NCBI GenBank assembly: GCA_902573835.1
Contig: CACGKZ010000004.1
Location: 1 to 64,000, forward strand
DNA from: an uncultured Pelagibacteraceae bacterium
GTDB taxonomy: Bacteria > Pseudomonadota > Alphaproteobacteria > Pelagibacterales > Pelagibacteraceae
Length of the DNA: 64,000 nt
Direction: 5' to 3'
Below the pieces are notes generated by a model, which worked only from the letters and a program-made list of their open reading frames with translations, was not told where the DNA came from and made no database searches. Position numbers and translations under genes: made by a program. This document shows, one piece after another, positions 56,635 through 64,000 of the stretch (the stretch's first letter is position 1; every line of letters begins with the position of its first letter).

Positions 56635-57531
56635 TTATTTTTTAGGAAGCAAGTTTTTTGATTTACTTGCATTAATCATAGATTTTTGAAGTTTTTCAAA
56701 AGCTTTTGTTTCAATTTGTCTAACTCTTTCTCTACTAATTTTAAATTTTTCACTTAACTCTTCTAAAGTTTTAGGGTTTTCACTTAATCTTCTTGCTTTT
56801 AAAATATCAGCTTCCCTCTTATCAAGAATGCTCATAGAATTATTTAATAATTCTTTTCTATCATCAAACTCTTGTTTTTGAGATAAAAGTAATTCTTGAT
56901 CTAAGTTTTCATCCACCAACCAATCTTGCCATTCGTCAGCTTCACCAGCTTTGATGGGAGTGTTGAGAGACTTCTCCTGCCCCATCATTCTTCTGTTCAT
57001 ATTAATGACCTCTTCTGAGTCAACATCCAATCTTTTAGAAATTTCTTTAACTTGATTATCTCTTAAATCTCCTTCTTGGCCAGGTGCTATTTGATTTTTA
57101 ATTTTTTTAAGATTAAAAAAAAGTTTCTTTTGAGCTGTTGTCGTCCCCATTTTTACTAAACTCCATGATCTCAAAACATATTCTTGTATAGAAGCTTTGA
57201 TCCACCACATTGCGTATGTTGCCAGTCTAAATCCTTTATCCGGATCAAATTTTTTAACTGCTTGCATCAAACCTATATTTCCTTCAGAAATTAACTCATT
57301 CACAGGCAGACCGTATCCTCTGTACCCCATAGCAATTTTTGCTACTAATCTTAAATGGCTTGTAACTAATTTGTGCGCTGCTTTAAGGTTACCTCTTTCC
57401 CTCCAATTTTTTGCTAGCATGTACTCTTCCTCTGCGTCAAGCATTGGAAATTTTTTAATTTGAGATAAATATAAAGATAAACTTCCTGAAGCAGGAGAAG
57501 GTAAATTAGTAATCTCTTTATCTTTCGTCAT
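56635..57531 (-). CDS. rpoH: RNA polymerase heat-shock sigma factor (sigma-32)
   Basis: Region 2: LVTSHLRLVAKIAMGYRGYGLPVNELISEGNIGLMQAVKKFDP. The RpoH box TTAQKKLFFNLKKIK separates it from the vegetative sigma factor. Region 4 ends LEELSEKFKISRERVRQIETKAFEKL. (These stretches are residues about 61-105 and 255-280.) Length 298 is standard. It directs heat-shock transcription. It is cotranscribed after rluD, whose stop is 22 bases upstream. Confidence 0.95.
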   Translation of the reverse strand: MTKDKEITNLPSPASGSLSLYLSQIKKFPMLDAEEEYMLAKNWRERGNLKAAHKLVTSHLRLVAKIAMGYRGYGLPVNELISEGNIGLMQAVKKFDPDKGFRLATYAMWWIKASIQEYVLRSWSLVKMGTTTAQKKLFFNLKKIKNQIAPGQEGDLRDNQVKEISKRLDVDSEEVINMNRRMMGQEKSLNTPIKAGEADEWQDWLVDENLDQELLLSQKQEFDDRKELLNNSMSILDKREADILKARRLSENPKTLEELSEKFKISRERVRQIETKAFEKLQKSMINASKSKNLLPKK

Positions 57532-57553
57532 AATTAAAAGACTATATATAATT

Positions 57554-58537
57554 TTAATTCTTTAAACTTTCAAGATAATCAACTAATTTTTTAAATTTTA
57601 AGGGCAATTTTGTTTTAAACTCAATTTTTTTTAAACTTTTTGGATGATCAAATCCCAATGTAGATGCGTGTAAAACTTGACCTTTAAATGAATTCAAGAT
57701 TTTTTCAAACGTTGTATCAATTTTTTTAAATTTAATGTTTTTTTTACGGTATTTTTGATCTCCGAGTAAGCTAGTTCCTTTATAAATCATATGAACTCTT
57801 ATTTGATGAGTTCTTCCAGTTTTTAATTCAAATTCAATTAAACTTATTTTAGGAATATCTTTTTTGTTAAATACTTTTATAATTGAATATTTTGTTATAG
57901 CCTTTTTTCCCTTAAACTCATCAGTCGTCATAAGTTGTCTATTTTTTTTACTTCTCGTAATAAATGTCTCAATCGTACCTTTAAGAGGTCTTAATACTCC
58001 CCAAATAAGCGCAATATATTTTCTTTTAATTGAATGTTCACTAAATTGCCGACCTAAATCAGCGTGAGTAAAATTATTTTTTGCAACGACTAACAATCCA
58101 CTAGTATCTTTATCTATTCTATGAACAATTCCTGGTCTAGTTGATCCGCTTAAATTAGATAATTTTTTTTTATATTTTCCAACTAAAACATTTACTAATG
58201 TATTGTTCTTATTTCCTGCACCTGGATGTACAACCATGCCTTGCGGCTTATTAATAATCATTAAGTCTCTATCCTCATAAACTATTTCTAATTTTTTCTT
58301 AAAAGGCATTATCTTTTTGTTTATATCCTCATGAAAAGTTAAATTAATTTCATCATTGTCTTTAATTTTTTTTGACTGAGCATCTACAATAATATTATTA
58401 ACTGTTACCTTTTTTTGATTAATTAACTTTTTAATATTAGATCTTGTCGTCTCTTTTAATTTTTCAGACAAAAAAATATCAATTCTTTTTCCTTTATCTG
58501 AAGAGGTAGATAATATTTTAATTGTTTTATTTTTCAT
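57554..58537 (-). CDS. rluD: Ribosomal large subunit pseudouridine synthase D
   Basis: The N-terminal S4 domain (IDIFLSEKLKETTRSNIKKLI) is followed by the catalytic GIVHRIDKDTSGLLVVAKN with active Asp, and TGRTHQIRVHM. Length is 327 from ATG 58537; an upstream frame start at 58573 would lie within tRNA-Arg and is rejected. It modifies helix 69 of 23S rRNA. rluD-rpoH order is common in Alphaproteobacteria. Confidence 0.94.
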   Translation of the reverse strand: MKNKTIKILSTSSDKGKRIDIFLSEKLKETTRSNIKKLINQKKVTVNNIIVDAQSKKIKDNDEINLTFHEDINKKIMPFKKKLEIVYEDRDLMIINKPQGMVVHPGAGNKNNTLVNVLVGKYKKKLSNLSGSTRPGIVHRIDKDTSGLLVVAKNNFTHADLGRQFSEHSIKRKYIALIWGVLRPLKGTIETFITRSKKNRQLMTTDEFKGKKAITKYSIIKVFNKKDIPKISLIEFELKTGRTHQIRVHMIYKGTSLLGDQKYRKKNIKFKKIDTTFEKILNSFKGQVLHASTLGFDHPKSLKKIEFKTKLPLKFKKLVDYLESLKN

Positions 58538-58558
58538 TTGATTTAAATTACTACTTGT

Positions 58559-58635
58559 GCGTTCGTAGCTCAACTGGATAGAGCGTCTGACTTCGGATCA
58601 GAAGGTTGAGGGTTCAAATCCTTCCGGGCGCACCA
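58559..58635 (+). tRNA. tRNA-Arg (TCG)
   Basis: Acceptor GCGTTCG pairs with CGGGCGC, with two G-T wobbles. The anticodon arm TCTGA-CTTCGGA-TCAGA has anticodon TCG, which reads CGA. The T loop is the normal TTCAAAT, and CCA is encoded at the end. It is 77 bases and lies divergent from rluD. A small accessory islet starts three bases after it. Confidence 0.95.
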
Positions 58636-58637
58636 TG

Positions 58638-59444
58638 TCAAGCGATCCAATTTTTCAACATATCTTGATTTTTTTGAATATAATCTGGAAAGGTATCGTC
58701 TATGCTAACTTTTTTAATTTTAAAACCACGTTCAAATACATCTTCTCCTTTTTGAATTTTATCTCTTATTTTTGACTCGTCTGTTAAATGCTCCTTATTG
58801 AATTCTCCATGCGCGAAAGATCTTATTTTTTTTGAAATATTTTCTGCACTTTGTAAATAAGCAAAATGCCAACCACCATTCTCAATAATTTGTATATTTT
58901 TTGGCTTATCAATCCGCCAAAAAGGATATTTTTTAATCTTTAAATTTCTCAACCATTGAGGGGATTTTAAATTTTTTTTTAAACAAATTTTTGAACCATG
59001 CCAATTATTTTCATTTAAATTTAATAAATTAATCTTATACATAAACATTTTTTGTGAAAATACTCCAAAGTTTTTTTTATTGAAAAAATTCAATTTATTC
59101 AAATCTGGAATTTCATCAACATCAGATAAAATTATTAAATCGTCATCATCTGCTTTATTGAGGATTCTCATCAATGAGTTTCTTTGATGTTGTTCAACCA
59201 AAGACTCTCCACCTACATGTGGTTTTTTTATTTTTTCTGGAGTATCATCGACAATAATATACCTAATTTTTCTTTTAAATTTTTTGTACTTACTAATATC
59301 AAATTGTAATTTTTTTTCTTTTCCTTGATGGTTAACTGTAGACTCAACTATTACAAAATAGTCCACGAACTCATTTAAAATATTAAATCTTAAATCAGCT
59401 ATATGTTCTTCGTTAAAATATTGAAAGCAATCATATATTGCCAT
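58638..59444 (-). CDS. Family 17-like glycosyltransferase
   Basis: The start IYDCFQYFNEEHIADLRFNIL and the following VDYFVIVESTVNHQG are typical of GT17 (beta-1,4-mannosyl-glycoprotein GlcNAc transferase family). DDDDLIILSDVDEIPDLNKL supplies the DxD site. Length 268. The gene points toward tRNA-Arg and follows the oxygenase-like gene by three bases. Its product probably decorates a surface glycan. Confidence 0.83.
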   Translation of the reverse strand: MAIYDCFQYFNEEHIADLRFNILNEFVDYFVIVESTVNHQGKEKKLQFDISKYKKFKRKIRYIIVDDTPEKIKKPHVGGESLVEQHQRNSLMRILNKADDDDLIILSDVDEIPDLNKLNFFNKKNFGVFSQKMFMYKINLLNLNENNWHGSKICLKKNLKSPQWLRNLKIKKYPFWRIDKPKNIQIIENGGWHFAYLQSAENISKKIRSFAHGEFNKEHLTDESKIRDKIQKGEDVFERGFKIKKVSIDDTFPDYIQKNQDMLKNWIA

Positions 59445-59447
59445 AAT

Positions 59448-60155
59448 TTATTTTTTAGTAAAAGTCGTTAAGCCTATTTTTTTTCCTTCAATTTTAGATG
59501 AAGAACAATGTAAATTAGTTCTATCAAAAATTAGCATAGAACCTAGTTCCCATTCATAAACTAATTCAATTTCCAGACCTAAAAGATTATCTATTTTTTC
59601 GTGTTTTAAAAATTTTTGGTGATCATCAACATTAAAAGGCTTATTTCCAAACATTCCAATGTGTTTATTTGATCTAATATTTTGCCCATAATTTAGTTTT
59701 GTTTTTTCTAATTCTTTTTTGTCAATTGTAAAATTAGTAGATTTTCCATAGTACCTATTTTTGAAAATCACTGTGCTACCAACTGGGGTAAGAGGTATCA
59801 AGCTTTGTTTATAAATTAAATCTTCAAAATTAAATCCCCCATCAATATGCAAACCTATCGGATTATAGCTTTCTTGAAAAAGTCCATAAATTATTTCTCC
59901 ATTATCTGTTTTTAAATTATCATAATTAAAATCACCAATTTCATTTTTTAATTTTTTATAAAATAATTCCTCTAATTCTTTTCCATATTCTTTTAACCAC
60001 CTTTTTTTAATAACATTTTGTTTTTTGTTATGAACTGTTGTTGGTAATTGTTCGTAAAGCTTAAGAAACTTATCAATTTCATCTTTACTAAATAAATTTT
60101 TAATTACTTTCGGAGGACTTTCATTTTTTTTAATTTCTTCTATTTTATTATGCAT
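59448..60155 (-). CDS. 2-oxoglutarate/Fe(II)-dependent oxygenase-like protein
   Basis: The segment PIGLHIDGGFNFED contains HxD, and a later His lies in FDRTNLHCSSSKIEGKKIGLT, with the following Lys/Arg possibly binding 2-oxoglutarate. This is the double-stranded beta-helix layout. Length 235. Substrate is unknown; it is cotranscribed with a GT17 gene and an ABC-2 exporter, so a hydroxylated glycan or small molecule is possible. Confidence 0.62.
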   Translation of the reverse strand: MHNKIEEIKKNESPPKVIKNLFSKDEIDKFLKLYEQLPTTVHNKKQNVIKKRWLKEYGKELEELFYKKLKNEIGDFNYDNLKTDNGEIIYGLFQESYNPIGLHIDGGFNFEDLIYKQSLIPLTPVGSTVIFKNRYYGKSTNFTIDKKELEKTKLNYGQNIRSNKHIGMFGNKPFNVDDHQKFLKHEKIDNLLGLEIELVYEWELGSMLIFDRTNLHCSSSKIEGKKIGLTTFTKK

Positions 60156-60947
60156 TTATTCCCCAACATTTATCAAAGTTCCTCTAATTTTTGCCCCAGC
60201 ATATGAAATATAAAAAACTGCAACTCCTAGCATGAAGTAAAAAACAGAAATGGTTATAGCTAAAAATATTTGAGTATAACTTATAATATCATTAATTAAA
60301 ATGTTTCTCATTTCTTCAAAAATATGAACTAAAGGTAGTATTTTTGCAATTATCTGTAACCATTCAGGTAAGATTTCTATAGGGTAATATATGCATCCTA
60401 ATGGAGCTAAAAAAAATAGACTTGCCCAGGCAATATTTTCAAATGAAGGACCAAATCTAATTAATCCAGAAGTTACCAATAAACCTAAAGTAATTCCAAA
60501 AATATAAAGACTTAATAATAAAGATATTAGGGGTAAACCAATTTTAAAAATAGAAACTCCAAACAATGGAATTGCAAGCAATGCAGCTGGAACCATGCCA
60601 ATCAGAGTCCTTACAATTGCTGTTAGTGTCAAAGCAGCAATAATTTCTTTAATTTTAATTGGTGAAATAAATAAATTTGTAAAATTCCTACTCCATATCT
60701 CCTCTAAAAACATCATGTTATAACTTATACTTGATCTAAATAGAAAATCGTAAAGTATGGCTGCAGATAAAATTACACCAACAGTATTATTATAATAAGA
60801 CGAACTTAAAGTAAAAAACTTTGATATAAACCCCCACAAAAATATTTGGATACTTGGCCAATAAATTAAATCTAAAATTCTTGGAAAAGAACTTTTGATT
60901 AAATAAAAATGTCTCAAACTTAGACCGTAAACTTTATTCCAATTCAT
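60156..60947 (-). CDS. ABC-2 type transporter permease
   Basis: Six predicted membrane helices, first around residues 25-45, and the segment LFFLAPLGCIYYPIEILPEWLQ, a typical ABC-2 exporter turn. Length 263. It overlaps its ATPase gene by 14 bases. Substrate may be a glycan or a drug-like compound; not determinable. Confidence 0.88.
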   Translation of the reverse strand: MNWNKVYGLSLRHFYLIKSSFPRILDLIYWPSIQIFLWGFISKFFTLSSSYYNNTVGVILSAAILYDFLFRSSISYNMMFLEEIWSRNFTNLFISPIKIKEIIAALTLTAIVRTLIGMVPAALLAIPLFGVSIFKIGLPLISLLLSLYIFGITLGLLVTSGLIRFGPSFENIAWASLFFLAPLGCIYYPIEILPEWLQIIAKILPLVHIFEEMRNILINDIISYTQIFLAITISVFYFMLGVAVFYISYAGAKIRGTLINVGE

Positions 60948-61668
60948 TTTTGTTCCTTGCTAATTTTAAAAAAGTATCTTCTAAATTATTTCTACCGTGT
61001 TTTTCAATTAAAGATCGACATGTTCCTCTATCAACTATCTCACCCTCTTTCATCATTATGACTTGGTCACAAAGTCTTTCTACCTCGTTCATGTTATGTG
61101 ATGCTAATAGTATTGAAACTTTATTTTTTGACTTATAATCTTGTATATATTTTCTGACAAAATCTCCTATATCAGGATCTAAACTAGCAGTTGGTTCATC
61201 TAAAAATAAAATTTTAGGATTGTTTATAAGTGATTTTGCTAAAGAAACTCTATTTTTTTGTCCAGATGATAACTCTCCTGTTTTCTTATTTAAAAACAAA
61301 CTTAAATTTAAGTCTTCAGATATTTCTTGTATTCTTTTTGTTAAATCTTTCACACCGTATAATCTACCGTATATTTCCAAGTTCTCTTTGACGGTTAATT
61401 TTTTAGGTAATTCAACATATGGTGATGCAAAATTAAATTGACTTAATATTTTTTCTCTATTTAGATTTTCAAAATTTTTATCATCTATAAGAATTTCACC
61501 ATTTGTCGGCTTAATTAATCCAAGGAGCATTCCTATGGTAGTTGTTTTTCCACATCCGTTAGGTCCTAGAACACCCAATGTTTGTCCATCATTAATATTA
61601 AAGTTTATATTCTTTACCGCGGTAAAGCCTTTAAACTTTTTAACTAAATTTTTTACTTCTAATTTCAT
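60934..61668 (-). CDS. ABC transporter ATP-binding protein
   Basis: Walker A LGPNGCGKTTTIG, signature LSSGQKNRVSLAKSL, Walker B ILFLDEPTASLD and switch His in LLASHNMNE. Length 244. It pairs with the ABC-2 permease and overlaps tsaC by one base. It powers export. Confidence 0.93.
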   Translation of the reverse strand: MKLEVKNLVKKFKGFTAVKNINFNINDGQTLGVLGPNGCGKTTTIGMLLGLIKPTNGEILIDDKNFENLNREKILSQFNFASPYVELPKKLTVKENLEIYGRLYGVKDLTKRIQEISEDLNLSLFLNKKTGELSSGQKNRVSLAKSLINNPKILFLDEPTASLDPDIGDFVRKYIQDYKSKNKVSILLASHNMNEVERLCDQVIMMKEGEIVDRGTCRSLIEKHGRNNLEDTFLKLARNKNELE

Positions 61669-62618
61669 TATTTTGAAGCTCTTTTTAGTCTATCATTTAT
61701 AGCAATTCCAATTCCTGTATTTGGAATTTTAGTAACATAAATTTTCTTATATCCCTCTTTTTTAATGCTTCTAAAAAACTTATATAAGTTTCTAGCAGCC
61801 TCATTTAAATTAGATTTTTTACTTAAGTTAAAAGAATTTCTTGTCACAGTGTATTTTTTTCCAAAAGTTATGAATGCATATTTATCAGGACATTTATTTT
61901 TATTTAAATATATAGGTATGCCTGGTGAATAATGTTTTTTTAATGACCCAGGCGATTTTAAAATTGTTTGTTTTGTTAAAATTTTTAATTTTATCTTTAA
62001 AACATTTTCAATTTGTTTAGGAGTAATTACTCCTGGTCTTAAAATACATGTTTTACCAACTAAATTTAATACAGTTGATTCAATTCCGATTTTAGAAATA
62101 CCGCCATCAATCACTTTAATTTTATTATTAAACTCCTCAAAAACATCTAAAGGTTTTACTGGGCTTACACCAGATGACTTATTAGCGCTTGGCATTGCCA
62201 AAGGAAACTTAAGTTTTTTTAATAATTTTCTTATTATTTTATTTTTTGGAAATCTTATACCAACAGTTTTCAAATTTGCGCAAGCCAAAGGTTTAATTTT
62301 AGAATTGCTTTTTTTCTTTACAATATAAGTAATTGGCCCCGGACTAAATTTTTTGTAAATTTTAAAAAAATTTTTGTCTAGTAACACATCCTTTTTAGCG
62401 TTACTTAAACTATAATAGTGAATTATAAGGGGATTTTTTTTTAATCTCTTTTTAATCCTAAAAATTTTTTTTATTGCGCTGTTAGAATATGCATTTCCAG
62501 CTAAACCATAAACAGTCTCTGTTGGCACACCAATAATGCCATCTTTTTTGAGAATATTAATTATTTTAATTAAATTCTTCGAATTAAATTTGATTATATT
62601 TGAATAGAAATTCCTCAT
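61668..62618 (-). CDS. tsaC: Threonylcarbamoyl-AMP synthase (Sua5/YwlC/YrdC family)
   Basis: GIVGVPTETVYGLAGNAYS-like GIIGVPTETVYGLAG at the start, FSPGPITYIVKKKS, VGIRFPKN, LAMPSANKSSGVSP and STVLNLVGKTCILRPG are family motifs. The 316-residue form has the C-terminal Sua5 domain (KHYSPGIP). It makes the precursor of t6A in tRNAs reading ANN codons. Confidence 0.93.
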   Translation of the reverse strand: MRNFYSNIIKFNSKNLIKIINILKKDGIIGVPTETVYGLAGNAYSNSAIKKIFRIKKRLKKNPLIIHYYSLSNAKKDVLLDKNFFKIYKKFSPGPITYIVKKKSNSKIKPLACANLKTVGIRFPKNKIIRKLLKKLKFPLAMPSANKSSGVSPVKPLDVFEEFNNKIKVIDGGISKIGIESTVLNLVGKTCILRPGVITPKQIENVLKIKLKILTKQTILKSPGSLKKHYSPGIPIYLNKNKCPDKYAFITFGKKYTVTRNSFNLSKKSNLNEAARNLYKFFRSIKKEGYKKIYVTKIPNTGIGIAINDRLKRASK

Positions 62619-62639
62619 AATTTATTTAATATACAATAA

Positions 62640-62864
62640 ATGACTAGTAAAAATATTCCAGCAGATATTAAAGGCAAATCAATAAAAGAGACTAAAGAAG
62701 AAATCAATAAAATTTTAGATAAAATCGAGAAAGGTGACACAAATCTTGAAAGTCATACCGATGACTATGATAAACTTCTAAAATTGAATAAACACATGGA
62801 TGATCTATTTAAAAAAAAATTAAAAGAGATTAATTCATTGGGTAAAAAAAATGTTAAAAAATAA
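62640..62864 (+). CDS. xseB: Exodeoxyribonuclease VII small subunit
   Basis: A 74-residue helical, charged protein with KETKEEINKILDKIEKGDTNLE and a following amphipathic helix, as in XseB. It precedes ispA and dxs, the standard xseB-ispA-dxs order. It overlaps ispA by 14 bases. Confidence 0.9.
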   Translation: MTSKNIPADIKGKSIKETKEEINKILDKIEKGDTNLESHTDDYDKLLKLNKHMDDLFKKKLKEINSLGKKNVKK

Positions 62865-63726
62865 ATTAAAATCAAATGCCAAAAAAATTGATTTATTTTT
62901 AAAGAAATATCTAAAAGGTCAAAAAAGAAGTTTACTAATTAATCCAATGAACTATGGCGTTCTTTCTGGAGGAAAAAAAATTAGATCAAGCGTTATTTTA
63001 GCTACTGGAAAATTATATAATCTTAAATCAAACAAATTATTAAATATTTGTGGCGCTGTAGAATGTATTCATTCCTACTCATTAATTCATGACGACTTAC
63101 CTTGTATGGATAATGATAAACTTAGAAGGGGAAAAGCTACTGCTCATATTAAATACGGAGAGTCTACAGCAGTACTAGCGGGAAATTCTTTATTAACTTT
63201 AGCATTTGAAATGATTTCAGACAAAAGGTTTAAAATTAAAGATAAAGATAAAGTTTTACTTTTAAAAAAGTTAGCAGAGTGTTCCGGCCATACAGGAATA
63301 GCAGGAGGTCAAGAATTAGATTTAAAATATGAAAAAAAAAGAAAGAATTTTAAAGACATAATTAATATGCAAAGAAAAAAAACAGGAAAATTGTTTAGCT
63401 TTTGTTGTTATGCCGCTGGTCAAATCGCTGGCAAAGGTTACAAAGGTAATATTGATTTAATTAAATTAGGAGAGGATATTGGTTTATTATTTCAATTGGC
63501 AGATGATTTTTTAGACGTTAAGGGAAAATCAAAATATACTGGCAAAACAGTCAACAAAGATAAAAAAAAAGGAAAGTCTACAATTATTAATTTAGTAGGA
63601 TATAATTACGCTTTTGAATATGCTATTAACTTAAAAAAAAAGATATTGAGAAAACTTGAAAAAAATGGAAATAAAGCGAATGATTTAAAAGATATCGTAA
63701 ATTTTATTTTAGAAAGAAAATATTAA
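62851..63726 (+). CDS. ispA: Polyprenyl synthetase (farnesyl/geranylgeranyl diphosphate synthase)
   Basis: First aspartate-rich motif [10 protein letters not shown] and second [10 protein letters not shown] bind the allylic diphosphate and magnesium. [14 protein letters not shown] and GGQELDL are also typical. Length 291. The product feeds undecaprenyl phosphate (the glycan carrier), quinones and other isoprenoids. Confidence 0.94.
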   Translation: MLKNKLKSNAKKIDLFLKKYLKGQKRSLLINPMNYGVLSGGKKIRSSVILATGKLYNLKSNKLLNICGAVECIHSYSLIHDDLPCMDNDKLRRGKATAHIKYGESTAVLAGNSLLTLAFEMISDKRFKIKDKDKVLLLKKLAECSGHTGIAGGQELDLKYEKKRKNFKDIINMQRKKTGKLFSFCCYAAGQIAGKGYKGNIDLIKLGEDIGLLFQLADDFLDVKGKSKYTGKTVNKDKKKGKSTIINLVGYNYAFEYAINLKKKILRKLEKNGNKANDLKDIVNFILERKY

Positions 63727-64000
63727 TGGCGAAATTATTAGATAAAATTAATTATCCTTCAGATCTTAGAAAATTTGAAAAGAAGGACTTAAAACAAATT
63801 TCTGAAGAGCTTAGAACAGAATTAATAGATGTAGTTTCAGAAACGGGTGGTCATTTAGGTGCTGGCCTAGGTGTTGTAGAGTTAACCATTGCATTGCATT
63901 ATGTTTTTAATACTCCAAAAGATAAACTAGTTTGGGATGTTAGTCACCAGTGCTATCCTCATAAAATAATAACAGGTAGAAAAAAAGAAATTAGAACTTT
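63726..64000 (+). CDS. dxs: 1-deoxy-D-xylulose-5-phosphate synthase, N-terminal part
   Basis: The frame [20 protein letters not shown] continues with [22 protein letters not shown] and [18 protein letters not shown], which match the thiamine diphosphate-binding start of DXS. The gene runs off the right edge. It begins at the ATG overlapping the last base of the ispA stop. It is the first enzyme of the MEP pathway. Confidence 0.95.
   Translation, partial: MAKLLDKINYPSDLRKFEKKDLKQISEELRTELIDVVSETGGHLGAGLGVVELTIALHYVFNTPKDKLVWDVSHQCYPHKIITGRKKEIRT

Noticed and set aside
58538-58573. Upstream in-frame start for rluD
   Set aside because: It overlaps the tRNA-Arg gene on the other strand; ATG 58537 fits the family start.

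Overview
The window looks like a piece of a SAR11-type marine alphaproteobacterium (Pelagibacterales, 'Candidatus Pelagibacter'-like). The DNA is extremely AT-rich, genes are packed with overlaps or gaps of a few bases, and alphaproteobacterial gene pairs are present (a three-gene transhydrogenase next to a tiny aa3-oxidase subunit IV, DUF1013, DUF4164-zapA). The decisive clue is layout. A large surface-polysaccharide region ends directly at a lone 5S rRNA gene with no 23S gene beside it. In described SAR11 genomes the hypervariable region called HVR2 sits between 23S and 5S rRNA. The species assignment is inference from sequence reading only.

Region 1 (1-29,831) is this hypervariable polysaccharide island. 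It holds a nonulosonic acid (legionaminic/sialic-like) pathway split over two places: neuB-neuC-neuD at 2.9-5.7 kb, and a PtmE-like nucleotidyltransferase plus a short neuA at 16.8-18.5 kb. A wbpG/pseA-like amidotransferase with hisH2 and hisF2 at 10.8-13.4 kb should make an acetamidino group. Between them lies an unusual acyl-activation/reduction cassette: AMP-ligase, LuxE, LuxC, FabZ-like dehydratase, radical SAM. Further right come a CDP-6-deoxysugar set (rfbG, rfbF, reductase), glycosyltransferases, a deacetylase plus formyltransferase pair, radical SAM/SPASM proteins, an ABC flippase and a WaaL/Wzy-like membrane protein. A small EPS-associated MarR-family regulator is encoded at 14.8 kb. 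Four near-identical 17-bp palindromes (TGTTCA-N5-TGAACA) stand in front of its own gene and in front of other transcription units of the island, which suggests an island-wide regulon. Three island genes are broken at homopolymers, one of them a run of nine G in luxE. A tRNA-Val with odd D and T loops lies near the right end.

Region 2 (29,832-58,636) is conserved core: 5S rRNA, rpmJ, oxidase subunit IV, pntAA/AB/B, tRNA-fMet, csp, rpsU (which appears to use an ATT start), DUF1013, rpmE, suhB, efp, thiE, fba, pgk, tkt, DUF4164-zapA-fthC-TIGR00282-yebC-ruvC-like, the complete tol-pal-cpoB set, tilS, ftsH, folP, glmM, thiD, purA, rpoH, rluD and tRNA-Arg.

Region 3 (58,637-64,000) begins with a small accessory islet beside tRNA-Arg: a GT17 glycosyltransferase, a 2-oxoglutarate oxygenase-like protein and an ABC-2 exporter. 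It then returns to core genes: tsaC, xseB, ispA and the beginning of dxs.

No gene-free stretch longer than 300 bases was found. No CRISPR array, insertion sequence or phage module was seen. All calls come from reading motifs by eye; no database search was run.
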